This document shows, one piece after another, positions 48,301-59,510 of a stretch of DNA of 64,000 nt; within the stretch, counting starts at the first letter, position 1, and every line of letters begins with the position of its first letter. The DNA comes from Larix kaempferi. Its lineage: Eukaryota > Streptophyta > Pinopsida > Pinales > Pinaceae. Location: assembly GCA_027924585.1 (NCBI GenBank), contig BSBM01000232.1:29088001-29152000 (forward strand), read 5' to 3'. Below the pieces are notes generated by a model. The model searched no databases, was not told the origin of the DNA, and saw only the letters and a program-made list of their open reading frames with translations. Position numbers and translations under genes: made by a program.

Positions 48301-49193
48301 AGAGCAAGAATCGTAAGTATTAAATGATTAATTGTTGGGAATATTTATTTAACAGTACCGAACAAATATCTGATTTTGATACTGGAAATTTTAAAATGTG
48401 TTATCATGCATTGCAAGGAAATACGTTCCAAGTTGTTGCCACCGAGGAAGACCTAAATCTTGGTTTCAAGTTTGGTTTTAAAAGTGTGGTTGAACATAGG
48501 AAAATCTTGGGGCAGAATCCAATCTCCCCAATGACGCAAATGCAAGTATATCACCAATTGTAGTATACTATTAAAGTCTATTCAGTAATTCTGATTATAT
48601 CACCCATAACTAAAAATTTATGTTTGTTTTTAAGCAACAATGCAACCGCAGCAGTGAATCTAGTGGTACTCAGCAAGTACAAGTTGATGTTGGGATGAAC
48701 ATGTCCCATGATAGTGTGGAGCATAGTGTCCATTCTGGTATGTATGCTTTGGAAATAGAAATATCTACTGTGATTAGATATATATATTTCCTGACGTATA
48801 CTTATAAATTTTCTTCTTTCAATGGAAGACCATGCAACTCGAGAGCATGAACTACAAGAGGAAGCAACTAGACCTCCAATTAACACCCCAGTTGTCACAT
48901 CTACAGAGACTAGTAAAGAGAAATGTCGTAATTTTAATCAAAATAATGAAATATTTATTTCAATAATAATTCAACGCCATATATATATGCTCATTTTCGT
49001 TGTTGCAGTTCACACCCCTTCAAAACTGCCTCCATGCCCTACTCAGCGACGTACAAGAAGTGGCATAAATGAGGGCATGAAAACACAAACAATAATAGGA
49101 GATATCGCAATAAATACTGGGCCAATTGATGATTGTGATACCGTACTCGCAATTTTTTTCAATGCAAAAAAATCGAAATCAACGAAAAAGTAG
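45354..49193 (+). pseudogene. SET-domain / TNPA-like (Transposase_24-type) multi-exon gene, probably of the CACTA element
   Basis: I infer exons at 45354-46133, 46336-46413, 46611-46688, 46832-46906, 47012-47203, 47312-47675, 47769-48108, 48216-48312, 48356-48545, 48635-48737, 48829 to about 48910, and 49009-49193. Exon 1 carries a SET domain: SLHGLGLFSMDGI, MYTDGRPRASGNVAGFINST, TNKQPNCEFEAREHHHIFVC and the catalytic-end motif GEELLIDYN. Canonical NHS-x-x-PN is replaced by INST...KQPN. The later part (RTWWNSQDRNKRDELMDHMV, ARMEKH, GGYRKLRARI) resembles the plant Ptta/En/Spm TNPA/Transposase_24 region. Stops occur at 45945-45947 (TGA), 47149-47151, 47664-47666, 48032-48034 (TGA where Trp is usual) and near 48263 and 48278. 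Predicted role if intact: histone methylation coupled to element-end binding; this is inference. Confidence 0.7.
46336..46906 (+). repeat. three tandemly duplicated phase-0 exons (78, 78, 75 bp) with introns
   Basis: Exons 46336-46413, 46611-46688 and 46832-46906 each encode a unit of G-K-E/A-x-x-A-A-S-T/M-V-...-R-G-...-R-Q and each ends CGTCAG before GTAAATG or GTAAGTG. The end of exon 1 (GNRGPSETMPHQ before GTAAATG) looks like an earlier copy. All have lengths divisible by three. The intron starts are also similar, so exon plus intron were duplicated as a block. Confidence 0.85.
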
Positions 49194-49579
49194 ATGCAAC
49201 TTAAATTCATGACTTGTATTTTGATGGATATTGATGTTGTTATTATGAAACATTGTTAGTATGTAACATAGATAACTTTTATTTGGTATAGTTACGAGGT
49301 ACTTATCTTTTATGTGATGCTCTTAGGAATTTTCCCATTTATATCTTTTATTTTCTTAGAATCTGAATTTTAAATTTTTTTGTCATCACAAGTCATTGTA
49401 TGCTTGTTTATAATTATTTTGTATTTTAATATTCAAATTTTGTGTTTTCTCAGACATCATCACTCCTATATGTGCTGCATGTAGATATATTAGTCTGAAA
49501 ATTTGGTTCTCTTTATATTAGATATATTAGATATGTTCATCATGACTTCGATGATCATCACTATTTATAATTTGATTAC

Positions 49580-50180
49580 TCCCCATTACATCTCGAGGAC
49601 CAACTTCAGCACAGGGACCACAGAGGAGTGTTGAAGTTGATAGAGATCAAATTTATGTTGTAAAATATTTTACTATTGCTTTAGCACTATTCAGAAATAG
49701 TACCACACTTCAGATCTGATTTTTGGTTAAATGTTGACGTGGAGATCTTCAATTATACCTATCTTATTGTTATATGATCAATATGTTTATTTTATCAACT
49801 GTTACTGAAAGAGATGAAAATTATGTTATAAAATTACTGCCCATTATATCTCGAGGACCAACTTCAGCACAGGGACCACAGAGGAGTGTTGAAGTTGTTA
49901 GAGATCAAAATTATGTTGTAAAATATTATACTGTTGCTTTAGCACTATTTAGAAATAGTACCACACTTCAGATCTGATTTTTGGTTAAATGTTGACGTGA
50001 AGATATTCAACTATACCTCTCTTATTGTTATATGATCAATATGTTTATTTTATCAACTGTTACTGAAAGAGATGAAAATTATGTTATAAGATTACTGCCC
50101 ATTACATCTCGAGGACCAACTTCAGCACAGGGACCACAAAGGAGTGTTGAAGTTGATAGAGATCAAAATTATGTTAACAC
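49580..50180. repeat. 258-bp tandem repeat, two full copies and a partial third
   Basis: The motif TCTCGAGGACCAACTTCAGC occurs at 49591, 49849 and 50107, exactly 258 bp apart, with flanking sequence about 95% conserved. The period is divisible by three and one frame reads ISRGPTSAQGPQRSVEV in each copy. However, stops (for example at TCAGATCTGA) lie in every unit, so coding is doubtful. Between 49194 and 49580 there is only AT-rich non-coding DNA. Confidence 0.9.
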
Positions 50181-50339
50181 AGGTGGATTTTATTTTATAT
50201 AGTACAAGGTACTTATCTGTTATGTGATTCTATCATGATTGCATAGAGAGAAATGAGAGATATTTTTATTTGGCAGCCCACCACCCTTCCTTATACTGTG
50301 ATGATGAACTTTCAGGTTATATAGAACGGCTATACATTT

Positions 50340-51250
50340 GAGAGAGATATGACTGGTTGTACCTTCCCCACCTTGATTGAGCTATGATTGGTCTTTTGGT
50401 ACCTTATCTTTCACTTGTGTTTAATGGGGTCATTTACCCTCCTTGAGTAACTTTTTTAAAAACACCTTGTTGAAGTTTTGCTCTTATAGAGTACTATGGT
50501 TGTTTGGACACATTTGGAGCATACCCTTGGTTCTAAGGGTCATGGGTCTTCTCCTACCCACACCTATGTTATGACCATTGTTTATATTTTCTTATTTTAT
50601 GACCATTGTTTATATTTGTACCCAGACTTCAGATCTGATTTTTGGTTTAATGTTGACGTGGAGATCTGCAAGTATACCTCTCTTATTGTTATATGATCGG
50701 TATGTTTATTTTATTGCATGTTACTGATTGAGTTATTAAATACTTGTTGTACCTTCCCCACCTTGATTGAGTTATTATTGGACTTGTGGTACCTTGTCTT
50801 TGACTTGTGGTTAATGTGGTCAATTACCCTCCTTCATTTTTTTTATACCACCTTGTTGAATTTTTGGTCTTATAGAGTACTTGACTTTGATCACCTATGA
50901 TCAGTTGTGGTGTGCTGATAATCACTTCTCTTCTGCTGAGACTTGGTTGAAGTTTATAATTTTTGTGAAATTATTTCTTTTGAGTTATGTACTGTGCTTG
51001 ACTATGATTGACCTAATCAACACTAGTCACTTCTCTCTCTCTGGTTTGTACACACCCTCATGTAGGGTCAACTGGTTCCCAGAGAAGACTGGCCTCTCTG
51101 AGGCACAAACAGTCTTTTTTTAAAGTAACACTTCTGAGTATATTTTCAAGAATGGTTTCACACCCAGGTTGGTATCTTCAACTATATCTCTCTTTTTGTT
51201 ATATGATATATATGTTTATTTTATTACATGTTACTGACTATTAGTTTATC
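50340..51250. repeat. diverged relatives of the 258-bp array plus a 390-bp spaced repeat
   Basis: The CTTCAGATCTGATTTTTGG...TGTTATATGATC segment of the 258-bp unit recurs near 50625-50700, and part of it again near 51175-51240. A separate segment of about 135 bp beginning TTGTACCTTCCCCACCTTGA occurs at 50357 and 50747, both copies ending CTTATAGAGTAC. No coding support. From 51250 to 51975 I see no repeat or gene I can name. Confidence 0.75.
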
Positions 51251-51975
51251 GTTTTAGTTTGCTTGTCAGTGTAACTCATTATAATCTGTTGATATGGCAG
51301 TTTTGAATTTATCATACATTGTAAAATGTTGTTTAAGCCTTATGATTATTCAAAGGACACAAGGATGTGAAATCAGAGCTTGAAGAAGAACAATTTGCAA
51401 AGCATTGAAACATATTGATAGCATATTTGAAGGACTTGTGTTATAACTTGAAGACTGAGCCTATTCTTTGTGACCAAATTGAAGTTGAGTTTGAATAGTG
51501 TTATGGGACAACATCAGTGTTACCTATATGCATGTTGAATCAGAAGTAAAGAATAGTTTTTTACAACATATTTGTGCCATTAAAAGACAAAACTTGAAGT
51601 TGAAGAATTGATTGTTGAAAAGGGATAAGTATGAAAACTACTTGAACAATTATTTTTTGTGTTACTGCTTATCATAAAGACTTGGTAACCCAGACCTACC
51701 TTTCATAACTATTTATGGATGTAGGTGGCTTGTTTAGTGCTTAGAACTTCATTTGAATGCTGGAATAAGGCACATGAATTTCAACCCATAATATGTACTA
51801 ACGTGTCCTACTCAAACTACTATTTTATAGAACCTATGGTACAATTGTGCAAGTTTTTGTCATCCTTCCTTTTAGGGAAACTTTGCAAATATGGTTGCAG
51901 TTGTAGGCAAAGTATGAGTGAGAGAATTTCAATCTCACTTCATATTACTTGGTTGAAATTCACTTGATACAATGC

Positions 51976-51980
51976 GCATA
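51976..51980. repeat. target-site duplication GCATA, left
   Basis: Directly precedes the TGTAATACCCC start of the LTR and is repeated at 61105-61109 after the 3' LTR. Confidence 0.95.
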
Positions 51981-53574
51981 TGTAATACCCCATTTTCACC
52001 CTTATGATATATTGGCTTTTAATGTAAATATTGTGTACATGCGATGTATGTTTTCCTAGCGTGGAGCTCAAGGCCAAGGCCCCACTAATGGATGCTCGAA
52101 TTTTATTTAAATTGCAAGTATTATATAGTATGTTATCCATGTGTTGTTAATCCATGGAAATTGTAAAATGACGTAAATAAACATCATACAATAAAATACC
52201 AAAACTGGCTATGGAAGCAACGAATGAGAAAGGGGCAATGTGTATCCACTAGGGAGCGGTAAGGGGGTTGTGGGGATGAACCATATGCTTCCAAGTGTCA
52301 TCTTGAGAACCCATTTGACTTTCCTTGTTGGTATTTAATTTTGTTGTAAGGAAGTTGTTGAAGAATTCAGTCCATGGCTTCAATATAGCATGGGCATCCC
52401 AGAAATTCATATGGCAGGTATGGGCTCTGTTTTTCTTGTACCACAAGTCACTCTACCTCATGGGAGTTGCTTCTTCCTCATTCCCATTCCATGGTGGAAG
52501 ATCCCAGCTTCAGTTTTCATCCATTACACATGCCCAGCAGTGAGAAAAACTAGAAATTGCAACTTTGCAAGAACCCACGTTTTGAAGAGCCATAAACGCC
52601 CAGAATTAGTATTTGACAGCGAAATTCAATGGGGGATCCATAGATATGAAATTTGGGGCGAATTTGAGAGTATTAGATACCCCAAAATCCATTGGAAAAC
52701 CCAGTTTTTATAGCCCAGAAAACCAGTGACGGAATTGAGTTACTGGATGACAAAATTGTGAGAAATCCAAGTGTGGATGTTTGAACAGAGGATTGGATTG
52801 CTTGAATCTAGCTTGAGATGTCTGTAGCTCTAGGGTTGAGATCACTGGCTTAGCATCCTCCTCATTTACTTACTGCATGCTTGATAAACCCAACAGTGTG
52901 TTGGCTTAGCATGGCTGTTTGAGTGAAACATTGGCTGTGAGTGAACCCATCTAGTTCCTCCTTAGTGGATACACAACCCAACTCGGGGGTGGTCTCTCGG
53001 CTGGAAGAATACAGGCTAGACAGAGACCTATGGTTGGGTGGAATGTTTCTCCCCCATAGCCAGTTGTTTGGACAGCTTCATCATAAAGATAAGTGTTCTA
53101 TGTGGTTAAAGTATGATCATTCTGTGTTTTGTCCTATATGTTTAATTACTCATGTTACTTGGATGAAATGATTATCTTAAGTTAGTTGGCATGATGCTTG
53201 TGTATAGCATGAAAATGGGATTGATTATTATGTGATTGTTTCATTATTCTGCTTGGAAGAAATAGGCTGATGCATCTCCTTCTGCGTGTATGTTATTATG
53301 GTTAGTCCACTGTGTTTATTAATTGAGTTGTGTTAATTCTATGTTCTACAATGTCTTAATTAATGAATGTTGTTTATATGCTTAATGCATGATGAAACTG
53401 TGTGCATATATAGTGTTTAATTCCGCTGTGCTTGCTGAGTAAGAATATGTATGCACAAGTTTTATTTATCCATGCATTTCTTAGCATTTTGAATGGGGCT
53501 GAGATTGTCAATAAGCCCGGTAAGATTGGTCATGTTTCCTTCCATGGTTTGTAATGATGGAAGGGTATGTGACA
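51981..53574 (+). repeat. 5' LTR (1,594 bp) of the LARD
   Basis: Starts TGTAATACCCCATTTT and ends GGAAGGGTATGTGACA, two bases before the primer site region. It matches 59511-61104 along its whole length with scattered substitutions. Confidence 0.96.
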
Positions 53575-53577
53575 GAG

Positions 53578-53589
53578 TGGTATCAGAGC
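53578..53589 (+). other. primer-binding site, initiator tRNA-Met
   Basis: TGGTATCAGAGC follows the 5' LTR after three bases (GAG), the standard plant initiator-Met complement. Confidence 0.93.
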
Positions 53590-53823
53590 CCATGTTGTAG
53601 CACTGGGGCTGCTTGGGCCAAATTCTGTGTTTGCAGGCGGATATCAGAAGGTTTTTAACACAGTATTGATGAAGTTTGGGTGGAATTTTGATTTGGGAAA
53701 ATGGTAGAATCAAAGTTCTCAGGTGTGGCATAGAATCACACCATTGCATAGAGCTCTCCAAGAGATTTCCAATGGTACCAAAATTGCCTTATTTGGTTAA
53801 GGGACGAGGGAGATATGAGACCC

Positions 53824-54215
53824 GCAAGTGCACAGATTGCGTGCAAGTTGCGCACAGATTGCGCGCAAATTGCGCACAGGTTGCACACATATTGCATGCA
53901 GGTTGTGCACAAATTGCACGCAGGTTGTGTGCAGGTTGCGCGCAGGTTTCACACAGGTTGCGCAGGTGGCACACAGGTTGTGCAGGTGTTGTGCACAGAT
54001 TGTGCGCAAGTTGTGCACAGGTGGTGCACAGGTTGTGCACAGGTTGAGCACAGACTGCGCAGGTGGTGTACAGGTTGCGCGCAGGTGGTGCAGGTGGCGC
54101 ACAGGTTATGCAGGTGGCATACAAGTGGTGCACAGGTTGCACAGATGGTGCACAGGTTGTGCAGGTGGCACACAAGTGGTGCATAGGTTGCACAGATGGT
54201 GCACAGGTTGCAAAG
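53824..54215. repeat. 10-12-bp minisatellite (GTTGCGCACAG / GTTGTGCACAG type)
   Basis: About 35 imperfect copies of a unit such as CAGGTTGTGCA, with TGCGCA/TGTGCA/TGCACA variants. The cores are near-palindromic and the repeat keeps several frames open on both strands at once, giving meaningless Cys/His/Gln/Val-rich translations. It lies close downstream of the primer site, where a gag would start (an ATG at 53772 leads straight into the array). Confidence 0.92.
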
Positions 54216-57200
54216 GGAGTTAAAAAGGAAAAGTAGTCAAACCCATAAATTCATAAAAGATTAATGGTGCATCGGAACAGAGATCCACAAGTTGTTGAGT
54301 ATTCCTTGTTATATGCACTAACTTCTTCCGGTAGAAACGTTTTCCTAATTCCTTCTAGATTTACTTCTAAAGGTGGCTGAAGTTTCTAGTTCATGATATT
54401 TTGCAACTATGTAAAAGTGCAGAATTTTTGGTAAAAAAGTCATTTTTGAAGTAATGTAATTCCACACCCAAAGTCAGAATGGAGCATGTGGATAGGCATT
54501 GGAAAGCTTATCCAATAGAGAACAATGTTCCATCACCAGAATTCGAATGAGGGTGTCATACACCATAGATTTGCAAAGCAGAAAAGTGCCAATAGATGTT
54601 TTGACAAATTGTTGTTGATATGGGCAATTTCTAGAATTGCATGCCTAGAAGTAGCAGAGACCATGAAATCGAACCAGCTATCTTGTGGAAGAGAAATATC
54701 ATGCAAATATGAGGGATTGAAAAGGGAGAATTCCTTAACCCCTGTCTTGCTAACTGTATTTATATTTTATAATCTTTATGTACATAAAATTATGGCATGG
54801 GAATTCTGAAGATGCAAGAGATTAGATGAGTGGCATGGATATGCATTAGTTGACATATTAATAAACATTGCACAATGAAAAAGCAGATGTTTGTGCACAC
54901 ATATGATACTGCATATTGGAAAAATAGAGAGTTTTTACATATGCAATGAGCCACTTAAAATCCATGTGGTGGTTTCTAATAATTAGTTGTGTTCGCATTG
55001 GTTGTAGGACCAAAGAAAACCAGATCATGGCTAAGGATGTGGATGATGTTGTTGCATATGACCAACCACATTATGAGGAAAGGATGGTGCAGCAAATCTG
55101 TAATCATGAGGTTGGAAAAAGGACTGTGTAGCCTTGGTAAGAGGCCAACTGATCAGGTAACATCAAGCAATGCTAATGACAGCCATGCAGGTAATGGTTA
55201 ATTGTGCTTAAATTGCATAAATGTTGAAAGAGGATTGGTGAGATCCCTTCAACTATGTTGATTTGGCTTGCATGTGGTATTGAGTGCCTGAATGTGAATG
55301 TCAACCTACCGAGTATGGTGAGGTGCGGGTAAGTAAAGGCAAGGAGCCTTGCGCCCTATAAGTTTCTTAGAAACCTCAATGCATTTATATAAAAAAATTA
55401 CATCATGCCATTTGTGTATATTGGTTGTGAGTTTAACAACCAAAGAATGTAAAGACTTATAGTCACGTTGTGGTAGCACATGCATATGAGACAACCATGG
55501 TTAGGCCATAATATGCTAGAATGCATAGTATTCATGGATTAATGCAAGTTTGCACTGAGGGGTTATGCATTAAGTGAATGCACATCAAAATATTATGTAA
55601 ATGTTGTAAATGTGCATGCATATGTGTGGGTGCACATGTTGAGATGCATTGTGAGAATGCATGGTTGTGATATATATGTTTCAATGCAATTAGATAATCG
55701 ATGAAATGGTGAACCATTGTTAATACTGAGACCATTTCATGAGATGTTGTGAATCCAGGAAAATGATTGCATAAAGAAGGTAGACATGTTGATGGGCTAC
55801 AAAAGTGCTCTACTGGAAGGATAGAGTTACATAAAAAGAATTTGGCTGTGAAGTAATGAGTATTTACAGTTATATAAATTGCATGGGCAGTGTACCCGTG
55901 TCTTGCAATTTTATTATGATAATGATGCATATATAGATATGTATATGTTTCATTGCATTTCAAATGTTAACAAGCTGAAGGTGTTTGAATTATGGAATTT
56001 TATAATTTTGAAAATGCTTCAGTGACTGTTGCAACAATGAAATATTATATGCATGGAAACTTACAAGTGTTTGGCTGGCTGAAGTTTCTAATTACAAGTA
56101 GATTGTTCAAGGCATGGAAATGAGGGTAAGACCATGATGAAGGCTGGAATATACCATGTGAAAGAGACAAACCTCATTAGAAGGATCTCATGGCTGTGAA
56201 ATAGTTTATGTGTAGAACAGATTGTCAATTCAGATTTGTACATCTCAGAATTGGAATTTTGCTAATAAATGACTAATGACTATTTGACTTATATAAAATG
56301 TGTCAGGGGGATATGCTGTAAGTGAATGCTCATGTATGGAAGCGGGCGTAAGACCATGATGGGCAGAGTGGTGTCACTTACAAGAGCCAAACAATATGAC
56401 GCTAACCTTATGGTTGAAACAAATCAATTTCTGTAGGAGACAAAACTGTAAATTCATATTGAATTTAATTATTAGTTCCATTGATTGGTTATGAAACAAT
56501 CAGGTTTGAATTTTAATGTTAAATGTTGTTGACTGTTTGGTTATTTAATAAGTGTTCCGGGAAGACACATTGCAGTAATACCAAGAGAGAGGGCCTGCAG
56601 AAGCCAAACTTCATGGGAAGGGATTCCATGATTTGGAAATGGGTTTCGGGTGAAACGCCATTAGACATTATTAATGTCTCATTCGCACTGCATGATTGGT
56701 GAACAACATGAGTGAGATGGTGAATACTATGTCAGAAGGACATATGAGGGTTATGGAATATAAAAGGAGTTGGGATGGCAAACCAAGGGACTGTCAACTC
56801 AAAGAAGGATCCCTCATTCCTCATAAGTGAAGAGAAACTACATCTGCAAAATGGATAAGTGTTCTGTAAACCCAGACTGATATATATCTATATCTATATA
56901 TGTATATGGGCATCTCTAATTGTTAGAATTACTACGCAGAGCATATTCCATTTGTTTATATTATTCAGACTACTTGAAGTATGATTAGGACCTACATAGT
57001 TCACATCAGTGAGGAGTGCACACCTTTTTGATGTTGAGCTATGTTAGGGATGCCAATATTGACTACACCCTAAGGGAATGGACGCATTCTTGGTGTTTCA
57101 ATGTTGGATAGTGAATGTTATGAAATATGTTTACAATTTCAGAGCAGCAATACTGATGAGCTTGCTTATCCATCTTGTGTTGTCAGCTTATACATATGCA

Positions 57201-57633
57201 AATTGTTGCTGCACATTAAAGGGAAAAGTAAAGAAAGGGTACTCAAGAGGACTGTATGAGCAGTGGTAACCTTTGTGCAGTATAAGTGGGTATTATGGGG
57301 CCATGCTAGCCTACAGTAAAAAAAAGTCACCTAAAGAGTTCCTAAAGGGAATCGCTGGTTTGCACAAGAGAAGGAGTGTCATCCTTGTGTGGGTGAAGAA
57401 TTGTTATGCGCATTGAGGGGTTGTGACACATGTGAAAGGCTGATGCAAGCCTAAGGCAGAGTAGTAGAGCCTTGACCTATAATCGTCAGTGGCGCAGTTT
57501 CCTTCCATTGGCAGATGACCCAGACGGATGTGCTGGCTCGGCAATGGAGGGGGCCAACCAGGTATGGGACTGGTTGGGAACCACCAAATGCTTGGTAAAC
57601 CCAGTCGACGTGAAGTTGTACTGGTTAGGGATT
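54216..57633 (+). other. non-coding interior of the LARD
   Basis: No retroelement enzyme or other protein is recognisable on either strand. The DNA is rich in TGCAT and ATGTG motifs. The open minus-strand stretch at 55532-55963 reflects that composition rather than a gene. Confidence 0.65.
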
Positions 57634-58011
57634 AACTATTTAATGTTTTGGAGCATCCTGCGTGCTGGCCGAACATACAAGATTATTTGATGTTTTGGAG
57701 TAGCCTGCATGCTGGCCGAACATCCAATATTATTTGATGTTTTGGAGCAGCCTGCGTGCTGGCTGAACATCCAAGATTATTTGATGTTTTGGAGCAGCCT
57801 GCGTGCTGGCTGAACATCCAAGATTATTTGATGTTTTGGAGCAACCTGCGTGTTGGCCAAACATCTAATATTATTTGATGTTGTGGAGCAGCTTGCATGC
57901 TAGCCGAACATCCAAGATTATTTGACTTTTTTTGGAGCAGCCTACGTGCTGGCCAAACATCCAAGATTATTTGATGTTGTGGAGCAGCCTACGTGCTATC
58001 CAAACATCCAA
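57634..58011 (+). repeat. eight-copy 47-bp tandem repeat
   Basis: Unit GATTATTTGATGTTTTGGAGC followed by AGCCTGCGTGCTGGCCGAACATCCAA. Eight head-to-tail copies of 47 bp, one slightly longer because of extra T residues near 57925. The outer copies are more diverged than the central ones. Confidence 0.93.
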
Positions 58012-58824
58012 GTCCATAGGCAATCCCAAGGCTTGCAAAGCAAAGCAGGAACTTGTGGACCAGAGAGGAAACGCACAATGCAGATAAGTATTTGGTTATC
58101 TTGCAACGTCTTGCTTATTTAATATGAATATACATGTGTACATGATTTGGCCATGATTTCCTAAACTCTTGTTTAGAGATAAAACCTACGAAAATAAACT
58201 AAACATGTGAATTGATTCGATGTTTGAGTGTAGGTATTGCTAGAAGCAAGGACTATGAAAGCATCTTAAGGATGCATGTGATTGTCCTAAAAAGCTCAGC
58301 TTGTGCAGAAATGGATGATGGTGCTAGTGGACGTGTGGGGGTCCTAGCAGCTAAGGGTGTTTTGGATCTCCATGTGGAAAGGTTCCATGGTTGAGAGATC
58401 TGAGGTAGACCATAGACACTAAGTGTCATAGCCAAGAAGGGCAGGTCAAGCATTCACATTGAAGTGAAAGAGACTAGGAGCATGAAAACCACAGTGGTGG
58501 TGTGGGTTCCAGAATGGAACAAGACGAAGAGGAGAAAACTCTTACTGCTCTCTCTTTCCTTTTTATTGATGCATTTATAAAAACAAAAAATTGTTGAATG
58601 CATGTATAGCTAAAAGTAGAGTGTGTTTATTTGCTTGAAATAAATTGTGAATGCTGAAGTAGTTAATTCCCTGTGAAAGAATGAACATGAATGAGCTCAT
58701 GTGCCTGTTGGGAAAGCATGAAAAGTATGAAAGTCTCATGGATAAAGCATGGAATACACATGTCAATTGGAAATTAATTGACTGATTTAATGTTTATATT
58801 ATGCTTGGCCTAACATAAATTATA

Positions 58825-59400
58825 ATGATGAATTTCACAGGTGGGAAAGTAAAATTGATTTGTGGCAGCTGTTGCAAAGCAAGTGTTGCTTGTAAGCAAA
58901 GTGAGAACCAATTGCGCATAAAGACCATGGCAGCAGACCATAGGCTGTTGGAATTAGCTGAAAGTCTTTTTCAAACAATTTCCAAGACCCACGAAAACCT
59001 TGGAGAGATGCTCAAGATACAGAAGAAGCAGAATGAGATGAACCACAAGGTTTTGCAGGACTCTAGTTGTCTGCAAAGGGAGGTAAAAAGCATTCTGGAA
59101 GTAATCAACAGTAGAGGAGACATTGGGTCAATGAAGAGGCATTCATCCAATCGGTCTATTAAGAAACGTTGCAGGCATTAAGACTCAAAGAAAATTGAGC
59201 AGGTAGAGAAGAAGCAACCACTGAAATGTTGGAAATGTGGAAGAAATCATTGCCACCGCAACTAACCAACAAAGGAATAGCAAGAGGATAGCAACCATAA
59301 AGTTTTTAGACTTGTGAATGAGCTGGAAGGTTAGAACCAGCAGGAGCAGTTCGTGGAAGCCAAAGGACTTGGTCCTGAAAGTTCAAAGTAAAGGATAGAG
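58825..59400 (+). pseudogene. gag remnant with coiled coil and variant zinc knuckle in the LARD
   Basis: The frame from ATG 58825 is open for 118 codons and shows a Leu/Glu/Gln-rich helical segment (MAADHRLLELAESLFQTISK, then KTHENLGEMLKIQKKQNEMN). After TAA at 59179-59181 the same frame continues to CWKCGRNHCHRN at about 59227, a C-x2-C-x3-H-x4-C-type knuckle whose final Cys is replaced by TAA. Further stops follow before the polypurine tract. This is the C-terminal part of a gag whose pol is gone; the ancestor was probably Ty3-like. DNA from 58012 to 58824 holds no supported feature. Confidence 0.6.
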
Positions 59401-59497
59401 CGCAGGGCAGACTTGCAAAATGTTTTGAAAATTTTGGACAAGTGTAAATTGTACATGCATTCCTAAGTATTAGAACACAGAGGACGGTGTTATTCTA

Positions 59498-59510
59498 AGG
59501 GGGAGGGGAT
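59498..59510 (+). other. polypurine tract of the LARD
   Basis: AAGGGGGAGGGGA-type purine run immediately before the 3' LTR start at 59511, the plus-strand priming site during reverse transcription. Confidence 0.9.

Noticed and set aside
49774-49977. ORF in the 258-bp tandem repeat as a gene
   Set aside because: Each repeat unit contains in-frame stops, and the open frame is only as long as one period.
53789-54223. Long overlapping ORFs on both strands encoding Cys/His/Val-rich proteins
   Set aside because: They are products of the 10-12-bp minisatellite, which keeps several frames free of stops; there is no domain and no start context.
55532-55963. 143-codon minus-strand ORF
   Set aside because: Composition reflects TGCAT-rich non-coding DNA of the LARD interior; no family resemblance and no splice or promoter context.
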